The notes: generated by a model not told the origin, from the letters alone. A stretch of DNA of 11,300 nucleotides from Candidatus Tayloriibacteriota bacterium (GCA_026395095.1 JAPLZI010000057.1:1-11300); one strand, 5' to 3'; shown: positions 1-7,977, counted from the first letter of the stretch. Numbers and translations: made by a program.

Positions 1-1578
1 TATTTGGATCGAAGAGTTGGTCAAGATCGGCAAGCCGTAGGGTGATTTCAAGAAGTCGTCCACGTCCTGTGTGATCGTTGCCAAACCGAGGAAGTATTTA
101 CGGCCTCGCTTCGCCAAACTATATAGGAATGAGGCTGTATCTTCGGATTTCATCATCCACCAAGCCTCGTCGATGACTAGAAGCCTCTTCTTACGAACCT
201 TGCGGATAGCATTCCATATATAGTGCGTGACTATATACATGGCTACAGGTTTGAGCTCGTCTTCCATATCACGCAAGGAGAAGACTATGAACTTGTTGTT
301 GATGTCCACATTCGATGGGCGGTTTATGAAACCAGACCATGTCCCCTTCGTATATTTCGTCAATCTTTGGACCAATGAGTCTGCCCCTTCCATTCCAGCG
401 AGCACTAGTTCGAAGTCAGACAGAAGCGGTGGCTCGACATTGTGGAAGTTTGATTCGGCAGTAATGTCCTTCAAGGCATATGTTTCGGTGATAGCACGAT
501 CAATGATGGCATCCTCTTCCTGCGAAAGACCGCCTAACATGATTCGAAAAAGACCGACGAGATTGATGATGTTAGAACGCAAAACATCGGAAGGAGCTTC
601 ATCCTCGGTAACCATCGGCAAATCAAAAGGATTTATATGGTGCTCTGAATTCAAGGAAATGTTGAAATACTTGCCTCCAGTAGCTTCGGACATGTATTCG
701 TATTCTTTTTCAGGATCAATAACAATAACATCGCCATCGAACATGAGTGTGCGCAGAATCTCGAGTTTGGTGCAGTATGACTTACCAGCGCCGGCTACAG
801 CGAAGGTAACGGAGTTGTAGTTAGCCAGAGAATAGCGGTCGAACAATACAAGCGAAGAATTGTGACGGTTTATACCATATAGGATTCCCTTGTCTGAAGT
901 CAGGTCAAAAGAAACGAATGGAAAAACGCTAGATAGAGGTGAAGAATTAAGCTTAGAATGAACTGCAAGTTGGTCATCAGCCACTGGTATGACGCTCTTG
1001 AAGCCAGGCTCCTGTTGGAACAAAGCCGGTTTGAGGTATACGAGCTTTGACTCGAGAATGGACTTGATTTCGGACTCAAGCTTATCGAGTTCACCCTCTG
1101 AATCAGCGAAGATCGTGAGATATACTCCGACATCAAAGAGGTGTTCCTGTGCCTGCATGAGCTGATCGCGCAGAGTCTCGAGGTCTTGGTAGGCGGTATC
1201 CAGAGACGGGTCGCGTACTAGGCCCTTCTCCTCCCTTCTCGATATCTGGCTCTGAACTTCGGCGACTTTCTTCTGGAAATGGCGTAGGATCCTGGCCGTA
1301 TCTACAGGGTGGATGAATATAGAAGCGTTGAAAACCTTGTCTAGATTGATAATTGGGGCGAACCAGCTCTCATCTAAGAAGCGCGGGTAAGAAATAACGA
1401 AAAGAGTTCTGCCGACTTTCTCGCCGAGGTTGAGTTCCTTGGGGCTGATCTTCAGAGCGGATGGGGCGATGACATCTTTTAACTCCAAAACTCCGGCCTG
1501 ATATATTTCTTCCGGCAAAATAGAAACAATTGGCGATTGCTCATCTTTTCGACCGAATAGATTTGATAAAAAACTCAT
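1..1578 (-). CDS. virB4: VirB4-family type IV secretion ATPase (3' end outside window)
   Basis: Cytoplasmic ATPase expected to power a type IV secretion-like channel at the inner membrane. I translated 526 codons with no stop; the gene runs off the left edge, so the C-terminal part is missing. Residues 1-230 form a VirB4/TraC-like N-terminal domain with a charged helical stretch near 100-170. The Walker A motif AVAGAGKS lies at about residues 260-267 (K266) and the Walker B motif LLVIDEAWW has D470/E471. Further on, the segment ITQDVDDFL resembles the Q-containing region of VirB4/TraG ATPases. The ATG at 1578 overlaps the upstream stop as ATGA, suggesting translational coupling with the TraC-like gene; no Shine-Dalgarno sequence is seen. 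Family assignment is firm; the cargo is unknown. Confidence 0.95.
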   Translation of the reverse strand, partial: MSFLSNLFGRKDEQSPIVSILPEEIYQAGVLELKDVIAPSALKISPKELNLGEKVGRTLFVISYPRFLDESWFAPIINLDKVFNASIFIHPVDTARILRHFQKKVAEVQSQISRREEKGLVRDPSLDTAYQDLETLRDQLMQAQEHLFDVGVYLTIFADSEGELDKLESEIKSILESKLVYLKPALFQQEPGFKSVIPVADDQLAVHSKLNSSPLSSVFPFVSFDLTSDKGILYGINRHNSSLVLFDRYSLANYNSVTFAVAGAGKSYCTKLEILRTLMFDGDVIVIDPEKEYEYMSEATGGKYFNISLNSEHHINPFDLPMVTEDEAPSDVLRSNIINLVGLFRIMLGGLSQEEDAIIDRAITETYALKDITAESNFHNVEPPLLSDFELVLAGMEGADSLVQRLTKYTKGTWSGFINRPSNVDINNKFIVFSLRDMEDELKPVAMYIVTHYIWNAIRKVRKKRLLVIDEAWWMMKSEDTASFLYSLAKRGRKYFLGLATITQDVDDFLKSPYGLPILTNSSIQI

Positions 1579-2216
1579 GATATTTGAATAGGCTTCTCTG
1601 TTTCGCCTGGATTAAAGATCTTGTAGAACAATTCTACCACCTCTTCTGTACCTAGCTCGGCGGTTCGTATACCACAACGAATGAGTCCTTGTTCGACTAC
1701 GGCTGTTCGTTGCTCTAACTGGCTCTTGTATTCCTGGAATTTTTCTTCAATGCTGGTCTTTTCTTTCTCCGTGTTGTCTTTGTGTGGGAGCATTCCTGAG
1801 ATTGGGTTTTTACTGCTGTTCATTATCGGTGGGTCATATGGAATCACTACGAAAAAGCTTTTTGACATGATGTTCGTAGATTCCACGAAGGTTTTTATGA
1901 ACTCGATGTATTCTCTGACCTGTATTTTCATCAGTTCGGTCGTTTGTTCCTTGTATCTATCCTCTAGGAGGGCTATATATGGCCGGATGTCGAGCTTTTT
2001 TGATTGAATGAATATCTGGATGGAAAAGTCTAAAGAATTAAGAAAATTTTGGAATTGCATGAGGATTGCGCTCTGTTCATCAGACGACTTGAGGGCAAAG
2101 TTGAGAGAGGCGGCCAGAATGATGGATCGCATGCCGCCGTTTTTGAGAATGACTATGCCGTCCCGGATTTCTTGGATTGGCACAAAGTCCTGGGTTGTTT
2201 TTTGTTGTGTAGCCAT
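1575..2216 (-). CDS. Stand-alone TraC-like / VirB4 N-terminal domain protein
   Basis: A 213-residue soluble protein with no signal peptide or membrane segment. Residues 10-80 (DFVPIQEIRDG, then NFALKSSDEQ and a FLNSLDFSIQI segment followed by KKLDIRPY) resemble the N-terminal domain of TraC/VirB4 ATPases, but there is no Walker motif, so it cannot hydrolyse ATP by that mechanism. Residues 145-195 are charged and probably helical. Free-standing proteins of this kind precede virB4 in many Candidate Phyla Radiation genomes. It is squeezed between prgI (TAATG, 1-nt overlap) and virB4 (ATGA, 4-nt overlap), so the three products are probably made together. I infer that it is an adaptor or structural partner of VirB4; its actual role is not established from sequence. 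No Shine-Dalgarno sequence precedes the ATG. Confidence 0.88.
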   Translation of the reverse strand: MATQQKTTQDFVPIQEIRDGIVILKNGGMRSIILAASLNFALKSSDEQSAILMQFQNFLNSLDFSIQIFIQSKKLDIRPYIALLEDRYKEQTTELMKIQVREYIEFIKTFVESTNIMSKSFFVVIPYDPPIMNSSKNPISGMLPHKDNTEKEKTSIEEKFQEYKSQLEQRTAVVEQGLIRCGIRTAELGTEEVVELFYKIFNPGETEKPIQIS

Positions 2217-2650
2217 TAGTGTTGTGTTTTATCTGCGTAAACGCTTTCTTTTATATCTAGGCTCCATGAAAGATCCTTGAGTTTGCTGTCAGAGATTTTT
2301 GGCACCATAACGGAAGCATAATTTTTAGCTTGTTTCACCGCCTCTTCTTCTGTTTGTACCCGTGGCTTTTCCTCCTTCTTCCATATATATAGTTTTGCTC
2401 CAAGCCAATATCTGAAAGCGGCTTCAGCAACGCCTATGAGAGGTTTGTTATTTACTTTATAGAATGCCAATGCACAAGAAATAGCCATGATGATCACGAT
2501 CGGGAGGAGAGATAGAAAAAGACTCCCAAGTAAAAAGTAGATTACGAATGATAAGCCTGCCCCGCCGGCGACATAGATGAACTGTTTCAGGGTAAGCGGG
2601 CCGAAGATCTTATCCTCTACTTCAATGAATTGAGGTACTTGAAAGCGCAT
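2216..2650 (-). CDS. PrgI family inner-membrane protein
   Basis: A 144-residue membrane protein of the PrgI family, found in type IV secretion and conjugation loci of Gram-positive and Candidate Phyla Radiation bacteria. It starts with the family-typical MRFQVPQFIEVEDKIFGPLT, has two hydrophobic segments at about residues 24-42 and 44-64, then the typical AFRYWLGAKLYIWKK stretch at about 79-95 and a charged cytoplasmic tail. By position and family it is probably an inner-membrane component next to VirB4, comparable in place to the VirB3-like subunits of other systems (inference). The start sits 7 nt after a perfect extended -10 element, so the mRNA may begin at or within a base or two of the ATG. 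Its stop overlaps the next start as TAATG. Confidence 0.93.
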   Translation of the reverse strand: MRFQVPQFIEVEDKIFGPLTLKQFIYVAGGAGLSFVIYFLLGSLFLSLLPIVIIMAISCALAFYKVNNKPLIGVAEAAFRYWLGAKLYIWKKEEKPRVQTEEEAVKQAKNYASVMVPKISDSKLKDLSWSLDIKESVYADKTQH

Positions 2651-2657
2651 TACGGAT

Positions 2658-2666
2658 ATTATACCA
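2658..2666 (-). promoter_or_regulatory. Extended -10 promoter for prgI-traC-like-virB4, probably leaderless
   Basis: On the minus strand this reads TGGTATAAT, a perfect TGn extension plus a consensus -10 hexamer, within the 21-bp gap between the helical-protein gene and prgI. Only 7 nt separate the hexamer from the ATG of prgI, so the expected start of transcription falls at or next to the start codon. No good TTGACA-like box lies 16-18 bp upstream, which is tolerable for extended -10 promoters. The motif is seen directly; promoter activity is inference. Confidence 0.6.
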
Positions 2667-2671
2667 GAGAA

Positions 2672-3379
2672 TTAAATTACAGGTTCTCTATATGGGTCGT
2701 TTGAGACGGGTTTCTTTAGTTCCTGTTTTCCCGGCTGGCTTGGCTTAGGTATCTCTGGTTGTCGTACCACCTTTTCTTCGGGAATAGCTGTTGAGCCATG
2801 CAGGAGCTGTTCTACTAACGGTTCATTTGTCGATTCATCCCTGATTTCCTCGGTAAAAGCGGCGCCACTTGTGGCCATTCTAGGCTTAACTGGTGTCGGA
2901 TTTTCTAGGTTTGCTATGAGTTTCGAGCGATCTTTTTCCGAAACGGGATTTTTATCTTCCAGTGCAGCCTCTTTCATCGGTTCGCGTTCTATAGTAAAGT
3001 CCCCTGCCCGTTCGAGGGAGGAGAGGCTGGATTCAACTTCCATTTCGGTTTCAGCAGGCAGTTTTTCTTCAGCTGTGAGGCTAGTTTTAATAGCCTGAAA
3101 AACTTCGGTGTTTATTTTTTCCGCAATCCTCCTGGCTTTTTCGGAGTTTATGGATAATCGTGCAGATGTATCTTCAACAAAATCTGAAGCTTTGGCGATA
3201 CCAAGTATGATCATGCCGACTTGGTCGACAAGCTCCCCTATCTGATCAATCATCAATCCTTCGGCTGTTCCAATGCTCCGAATCTTATCGTGAATTTCCG
3301 CGGAAGAAAGAACATTCTGTAGTTCCTTCGGCAGTTTATTGAATTTCTCTTGGATTTGTTCGGGTGTGAGTTGATTCAT
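2672..3379 (-). CDS. Soluble helical protein of the type IV secretion-like cluster, unknown function
   Basis: I do not recognise a named domain. The 235-residue product starts MNQLTPEQIQEKFNKLP and its first half (to about residue 115) reads as amphipathic helices; the second half (about 120-235) is rich in Glu, Pro, Lys and Ser and probably disordered. There is no signal peptide or membrane span, so it is likely cytoplasmic. An in-frame ATG 63 nt upstream (3442) would add a basic 21-residue extension overlapping the VirB6-like gene by 62 nt. I prefer the ATG at 3379 because the N-terminus LTPEQI...LP resembles starts seen in similar proteins of these loci and because it begins 1 nt after the upstream stop. 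It may be an accessory or scaffold factor for the secretion machine, judged only from its place between virB6-like and prgI. Confidence 0.8.
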   Translation of the reverse strand: MNQLTPEQIQEKFNKLPKELQNVLSSAEIHDKIRSIGTAEGLMIDQIGELVDQVGMIILGIAKASDFVEDTSARLSINSEKARRIAEKINTEVFQAIKTSLTAEEKLPAETEMEVESSLSSLERAGDFTIEREPMKEAALEDKNPVSEKDRSKLIANLENPTPVKPRMATSGAAFTEEIRDESTNEPLVEQLLHGSTAIPEEKVVRQPEIPKPSQPGKQELKKPVSNDPYREPVI

Positions 3380-3380
3380 A

Positions 3381-5402
3381 TTATGTTGTTTTTTCTTGTT
3401 TAGGTTTTTCACCACCTCCCCCACTCTCACCTTTTTTCTCAAGGGTTTCTAATTTATCCATTATTTTCTTGTCTTTTTCCTCGTCTTCAACTTGCTTCCC
3501 TTGTTCAATAATTTCATTACGGCTATCTATTCTTTCAAGAATTTTATTCCTTTCATCCGCTAAATCCTTTAGTTTTTGTGGACTACTCATTATTGTTGTC
3601 ATTGGATCTCTGTGGAACTGTTCTTCCTTAACAATTTCCTTTAGTCTCTGTCGATCTTTTTTGTTTTCATCTTCAGCTTTTTTCTTCGCCTCCTTTTTTG
3701 TCTGTTTACTTGCCTCCTTGCTGAGTTTGCCTGCTGCTTGTCTGTTTGCTCTATTGTCAACCATGAATCCGATCATGCCACCTGGCTTACCAGTAAACAC
3801 ACTTCTCCATGGTAGGTTTTCCCTATAATTTTCCTGGATCTTCTTGCGATCCTCCTTGGCTAGATCCAACTCAGTTTTTCCTTCCTCATTCGGGACTGTA
3901 TTATCATATTGGGTCTCATCAATTGTTCCAATCTTTTTGTGTAAGTCTTCTCTAGCTTTGTTTTTAGCTTTCAACCTGTCTTCATAGCCGCCTTTCTTTC
4001 CACTGCCAAATCCAGCTTGGCTTACTTTAGATAATCCGCCTACAGCCAATCCGCCAAGTAGAGGAGATTTGCTTGCCAAACTTGCCACAGCCCCGCTATT
4101 ACCAAGCGCATAAGCTGCGCGCCCAAGTGTACGAGTCCCAGCCTGATTTCCAAATCCTTTCCACACTGTTCCCGCCCCGAATTTCTTTACGGCGCCGTCC
4201 ATAAAGCCACCCAAGACTTTTGATCCCTTCCCCGCTATGCTTGCCGCCGCGACGAGAGGCATATTGAGCAGGAAAATGACAATAGTGGCATTGACGGCTA
4301 GCAGAAGATAACCCTTATACCAATCGTCACCTGAATTTGCTGGGGGCGTTGTCTGTGCCAGCGCATTTTCAATCATCGAAGCTCCTGCTGGTGGCGCGGT
4401 TGTGCCACTTGTAGCCCCGACTGCGGGTGTATTATATTTGCCGAACATTGGAGTTGTAGTCAGGACATTCAAAGCGAGATCCATAAGAAGGAGATATATG
4501 GGCATGAACAACATACTCTTGTATGTACTTTGCCAACTTTCAGTGTAGGTTTTTATTTCAGGTGATAGGAATGACAGGAACCAGATCGGTGAAAATGCCA
4601 ATAGGAATAATAGAATCACAAATCTCCCGATAAATGCCAGTGCCGCCGCAAAGAAACTTATAGCGGCCACAAACTCGATGATAATACCTACTGCACCCAT
4701 CAAAACTATCTTAAAAGGATCTTTTATGGCGCTTATGACACCGTCCTCTCCCACTGTTGAGTTTGTCTTGAGTGTGTTTGTACTACTATAAATCGTTTGA
4801 ATCTCTAGGGAATTCATAAAAATATTCGAAATTCCCCCTGCGCCAAGAATACTGTCTACTGAGATTGGCCCTCCAACAGTAGTTGGGCCACCCGTCATAG
4901 CGTTATCAGGAGCGATCGCATTATAAATCTGTTTGGAAACGATATTTGAGGCGTCTATACCTAGTCCTGCGAAGAAGAAACTGAAATTTATCAAAACTCC
5001 TGCAACCACGATGTTTTTCAGAGTGTCCCCATATTTTGGCCCTTTTAAGCCCAAGATGAGCTGGATTGCGCTGTACAAGAGAAAGAATATGAAGAATATA
5101 CCGCTTATGTCTCTGATAGCTTTCCATGTTGTGTATATTGCTGGTGCCTTATCTACGAAATCTTTGATATTTAGAGTGAGGCTGATCGAGAAATTGAGAG
5201 TTGCTCCTGCTATAGCTAAAAGTAAACCCATAACCTTCATACCTCCATTGAATAAGGCTGCCAATAGGAAGTTGAACCCATCGAGAGGACTCAAAGAGAG
5301 TGCGTCTAAAAAGCCTAGTGCATGTGCCTGATGTGTAGTCGCCACAAAAACAATGAGAGCGAGGAGGAGTGCTGGAATTATTTTTGTGAAGTATCTTTTC
5401 AT
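3381..5402 (-). CDS. VirB6/TrbL-like polytopic membrane protein with signal peptide and charged tail
   Basis: A 673-residue protein that probably forms the inner-membrane core of the type IV secretion-like channel. It opens with a signal peptide (hydrophobic residues about 8-23, likely cleavage after the AHA ending at residue 28). Hydrophobic segments follow at about 45-80, 95-120, 127-150, 228-285 (two or three spans), 293-313 and 360-390. Between the last two lies an Ala/Thr/Pro/Gly-rich loop (about 318-355), likely outside the membrane. From about residue 390 the protein is soluble: first Gly/Ala-rich, then very rich in Lys, Glu, Asp and Arg (about 460-673), probably helical or coiled coil. 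The layout fits VirB6/TrbL proteins with an extended C-terminal domain. The ATG lies 12 nt after the upstream stop, without a Shine-Dalgarno sequence. The VirB6 label rests on topology and neighbours, as sequence in this family is poorly conserved. Confidence 0.82.
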   Translation of the reverse strand: MKRYFTKIIPALLLALIVFVATTHQAHALGFLDALSLSPLDGFNFLLAALFNGGMKVMGLLLAIAGATLNFSISLTLNIKDFVDKAPAIYTTWKAIRDISGIFFIFFLLYSAIQLILGLKGPKYGDTLKNIVVAGVLINFSFFFAGLGIDASNIVSKQIYNAIAPDNAMTGGPTTVGGPISVDSILGAGGISNIFMNSLEIQTIYSSTNTLKTNSTVGEDGVISAIKDPFKIVLMGAVGIIIEFVAAISFFAAALAFIGRFVILLFLLAFSPIWFLSFLSPEIKTYTESWQSTYKSMLFMPIYLLLMDLALNVLTTTPMFGKYNTPAVGATSGTTAPPAGASMIENALAQTTPPANSGDDWYKGYLLLAVNATIVIFLLNMPLVAAASIAGKGSKVLGGFMDGAVKKFGAGTVWKGFGNQAGTRTLGRAAYALGNSGAVASLASKSPLLGGLAVGGLSKVSQAGFGSGKKGGYEDRLKAKNKAREDLHKKIGTIDETQYDNTVPNEEGKTELDLAKEDRKKIQENYRENLPWRSVFTGKPGGMIGFMVDNRANRQAAGKLSKEASKQTKKEAKKKAEDENKKDRQRLKEIVKEEQFHRDPMTTIMSSPQKLKDLADERNKILERIDSRNEIIEQGKQVEDEEKDKKIMDKLETLEKKGESGGGGEKPKQEKTT

Positions 5403-5414
5403 TAGAGATTATTT

Positions 5415-7064
5415 CTATGGCTGGATGCCCTGGTCAGTGAAAGGTGTCGTTGTCGATATGTCTGTCCCATAAAGTGCGTCTCTAACATTGTTGCTCGCAG
5501 TTCCATCACATGACAACTGAAACCCGTCAGCCTCCGTATTGAATATTCCGGATTGTGCCTCTGCGGTAGACAGATCCTGATCAGGGTTGCCGATGATGGC
5601 TGGGATGCCGGTATTTGCCCCAGTGAGTGTGCCGAAGTCGTTGTAATAGTTCGAGATGGCTGTTTGCAGAGTGGTTTGCAGATCGTCATTTCCGGTTATC
5701 GTTATATTTTGTCCGCCCGACCGCTGACTGATCTGACTTGCGATTGTGGTGCGCGCTGTAGTCAGAGTTGAAAGTAGAGGTATAACTCTAGAGGAAAGAG
5801 CAGTGTTTATTTGAGAGATTTGTGTGCTTATGCCACTGATCGTATTTTGGGCGACCGTACCTGAACTGATTTTGTTTATGAGACAAACTTGTGCTGTCTC
5901 ATAGTTTGTTTTGCTTATCATTACAAGGTGTATGGCGTTGTCATACTTGCTTTGGGCCGTTATTAGGGATTGCATGTCAGAGCTTGAGTTTGGTCCCGGG
6001 GGCTGGGTGAGAGTTACTGGTTTGGTAGCGTTTGCGTAGACTTGTTTCAAATAAGCTCGGCTAGCACTGGTTCCCGAGCTTCCTGTATTCATGGAATACA
6101 GACCATTTCGCAATGTTTGAGTGACGAGCTGGGTGATGGCCGCGTCGAAGATCGCGTTCATGTCGTTGGCTAGAAGCAATTCGTCTGTTGGGGTGCGCAG
6201 TTGGTCGTGAAGACTGTCCGCGATCACTGATCCGGGGGTTTTAGTCACACATTTTTGCCATTTGCCAGTAGTCGTGTCCATTTTGATGGATGAGTCTGGA
6301 GATTCCTCAAAGTCAACGGTAGAAGGAACATCCGTACAACTTTCCCATGACAGAAATCCCTTCCCTATTTGCAAGTCGGCGCTTATCGCCGCTTGTCTAT
6401 TCCCAATGGCATAGAGCTGGTCGCTCCTCACCTGTAGGCTTAGTCCGACGGGGTTATTCCGATCCTCGGTGGTAAGAGCAATGAATGCTGGCCAGCCTCC
6501 TTGATTGAAGTTTCCACCTACGAATCCCTCAATACTCGAACCGTTCACAGTTATGTTCTGGGAGTTCCTGATTATTCTTCCGAGCGTGCACGTGTAGCGC
6601 GGTTCGTAAATCCCGTTCGAAGTATCTTGAAGCTGTCGGAGGGCCAAAGACACTCTGATGTCCACGCTCCATGGCGAGCACAGGTTGCGAAGTGGGCCGT
6701 TCTCTCTAAGGAATTCACCCGTTACCTGGTCGGCCGAGTCCAGGAAAAATCCCGAGGGATTAGTCAGGAATGCCGGCTTACCCTTGTAACCAGTATTGAT
6801 CCAGCCCACTACATCAACTGTCATTTGGTGAAGAGCTCGCTTGGCCATTTGGTACGCTATCTTGTCCAAGCCCCATTCCTTCAAGCGCGTTCCGACCAAA
6901 CTGATATTGTTCAATATGCCCGTCCAGCTCACATCCAAGTCTATGAGCACCGGCCAGACTGCCTTTGCGGGTTGTGGTTTGACCTGCGAAAAAGAAATCA
7001 CCAAAAGAATTATCGCCAGAGCTTGTGACAGTCGAAGGATTATTTTTTTGGTTTTTTGGTTCAT
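5415..7064 (-). CDS. Exported cysteine-containing protein of the type IV secretion-like cluster
   Basis: I do not recognise a named family; similar exported proteins sit next to VirB6-like genes in Candidate Phyla Radiation genomes. The 549-residue product has a clear signal peptide: a basic start, hydrophobic residues about 15-26 and a likely AKA cleavage site after residue 35. The mature part has a segment reading VVGWINTGYKGKPAFLTNP followed by SGFFLDSADQ (about residues 85-113), which looks like a conserved signature. At least six cysteines lie in the mature chain (for example NLCSPW, YTCTLG, ESCTDV, QKCVTK, QVCLIN, LSCDGT), enough for disulfide bonds. The region of about 360-460 is helical and rich in Ser, Thr, Ile and Gln. 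No second membrane span is evident. It is probably a periplasmic or surface part of the apparatus; a VirB5-like or pilus-tip role would be speculation. Confidence 0.78.
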   Translation of the reverse strand: MNQKTKKIILRLSQALAIILLVISFSQVKPQPAKAVWPVLIDLDVSWTGILNNISLVGTRLKEWGLDKIAYQMAKRALHQMTVDVVGWINTGYKGKPAFLTNPSGFFLDSADQVTGEFLRENGPLRNLCSPWSVDIRVSLALRQLQDTSNGIYEPRYTCTLGRIIRNSQNITVNGSSIEGFVGGNFNQGGWPAFIALTTEDRNNPVGLSLQVRSDQLYAIGNRQAAISADLQIGKGFLSWESCTDVPSTVDFEESPDSSIKMDTTTGKWQKCVTKTPGSVIADSLHDQLRTPTDELLLANDMNAIFDAAITQLVTQTLRNGLYSMNTGSSGTSASRAYLKQVYANATKPVTLTQPPGPNSSSDMQSLITAQSKYDNAIHLVMISKTNYETAQVCLINKISSGTVAQNTISGISTQISQINTALSSRVIPLLSTLTTARTTIASQISQRSGGQNITITGNDDLQTTLQTAISNYYNDFGTLTGANTGIPAIIGNPDQDLSTAEAQSGIFNTEADGFQLSCDGTASNNVRDALYGTDISTTTPFTDQGIQP

Positions 7065-7078
7065 TTTATTTTAATGAG

Positions 7079-7930
7079 TTACGAACTTAGCTGGACGCCT
7101 ACGCTGGTAAAATATCTGTGCATATTTGAAAGCGCTGAAGAGATATTTTGCAGGGCGACTAACTCCAAACTCACTGCCGTCACTCCTCGTACAGGGTCAA
7201 CATCCGCGTGTCTGAAGGATTCAGCGTTATATAGAGCCATGCTTATCCCGTTAAGAAGGTCGATATGATACCCGGCAATTGGCTCTGGAACCGGTGTCGC
7301 GGTCAGGATCGAGATCATTTTTTTATAGCTGTCGATGATAGGATCGATATTCTTTAGCTTCAACATGTCGTTGTCCGCAAATGCTTGGTTCGCTACCTCC
7401 ATCTCGTTAGTTTTTGGCATATATGTCTGAAATAGTAGGATGATCGCTCTGGCATAAATGGCGAGCGCGGTCTTAGAGCTTGCGGAAGTTCTTATGTCGG
7501 TTTTTGAAAAAGTTTTTGGTGTTGGGAGGGCTGCGAGATTTGACGTAGTTACTTGGCTTACTACACTGTCTACAGTTTTACTATCATTATTTAAACCAGT
7601 TTGACGAAGTTCGGCATATTTTGAAAAAATAGCTCTCCCGAGCAGATCAGTTGAAGTGAGATTTTCTGTATCCTTCGCTAGGGTTGTTTTACTAGTGGTT
7701 TTAAAGTTCGTGCTTGTGGCACTATTGCCGAGGAATTGTTTGCGCCAATCAGTTGTTACGGGCAAGACCTGTTGGGACGATATAGATAAATTATTGGAAT
7801 TATTTATCCCATTTAATTTTGAGTTTGAAACACCTGAAATCCCTCCACGAACATAGAAAGCCATACCTCCCACGACGAGGATGCATACCACAAGAATCAC
7901 AACAGTTTGTTTGTGTGGGTAGACGGCCAT
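7079..7930 (-). CDS. N-terminally anchored membrane protein, first gene of the secretion-like cluster
   Basis: I do not recognise a named domain. The 283-residue protein has a short basic cytoplasmic start (MAVYPHKQ), one membrane segment at about residues 9-27, then an Asn/Ser-rich linker (about 32-60) and a mostly helical extracytoplasmic domain. The hydrophobic segment lacks a good cleavage site, so I expect a signal anchor rather than a secreted protein. Only one span and no cysteines in the outer domain are seen, unlike the neighbouring exported protein. It ends 14 nt before the next gene and directly follows a strong extended -10 element, so it appears to head the transcription unit. 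The conserved position in such clusters suggests a structural or assembly role at the cell envelope, which remains inference. Confidence 0.78.
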   Translation of the reverse strand: MAVYPHKQTVVILVVCILVVGGMAFYVRGGISGVSNSKLNGINNSNNLSISSQQVLPVTTDWRKQFLGNSATSTNFKTTSKTTLAKDTENLTSTDLLGRAIFSKYAELRQTGLNNDSKTVDSVVSQVTTSNLAALPTPKTFSKTDIRTSASSKTALAIYARAIILLFQTYMPKTNEMEVANQAFADNDMLKLKNIDPIIDSYKKMISILTATPVPEPIAGYHIDLLNGISMALYNAESFRHADVDPVRGVTAVSLELVALQNISSALSNMHRYFTSVGVQLSS

Positions 7931-7942
7931 ATTACTGGGGGA

Positions 7943-7951
7943 ATTATAGCA
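7943..7951 (-). promoter_or_regulatory. Extended -10 promoter of the secretion-like operon
   Basis: On the minus strand this reads TGCTATAAT, a perfect extended -10 element in the 47-bp gap between rsmA and the first secretion-like gene. Twelve nt separate the hexamer from the ATG at 7930, so the mRNA would carry a leader of only about 5-6 nt with no room for a Shine-Dalgarno sequence. No convincing -35 box is seen at the usual spacing. Function as a promoter is inferred from the motif and its place. Confidence 0.62.
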
Positions 7952-7977
7952 AGTTTGGCTTTAAATAGGCCTAAAAG

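Noticed and set aside
227..820. 197-codon open frame on the plus strand
   Set aside because: It lies wholly opposite the VirB4 ATPase region, which carries the Walker motifs; its own translation is Ser/Met-rich with no recognisable features.
3377..3442. Longer start (ATG at 3442) for the helical protein, with a GGGGGAGGTGG stretch nearby
   Set aside because: It overlaps the VirB6-like gene by 62 nt, and the G-rich stretch lies after that start codon and about 40 nt before the preferred ATG, too far to act as its ribosome binding site. It encodes the Gly-rich tail of the VirB6-like protein.
6501..7028. 175-codon open frame on the plus strand
   Set aside because: It is the antisense shadow of the exported protein gene, which has a signal peptide and fits the operon; the shadow has no domain or start signals.
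7964..7976. TAGGCCTA palindrome just after rsmA as a terminator
   Set aside because: The self-complementary stretch is only 8 bp with no loop or following T-run on the minus strand, so it cannot form an ordinary terminator hairpin.
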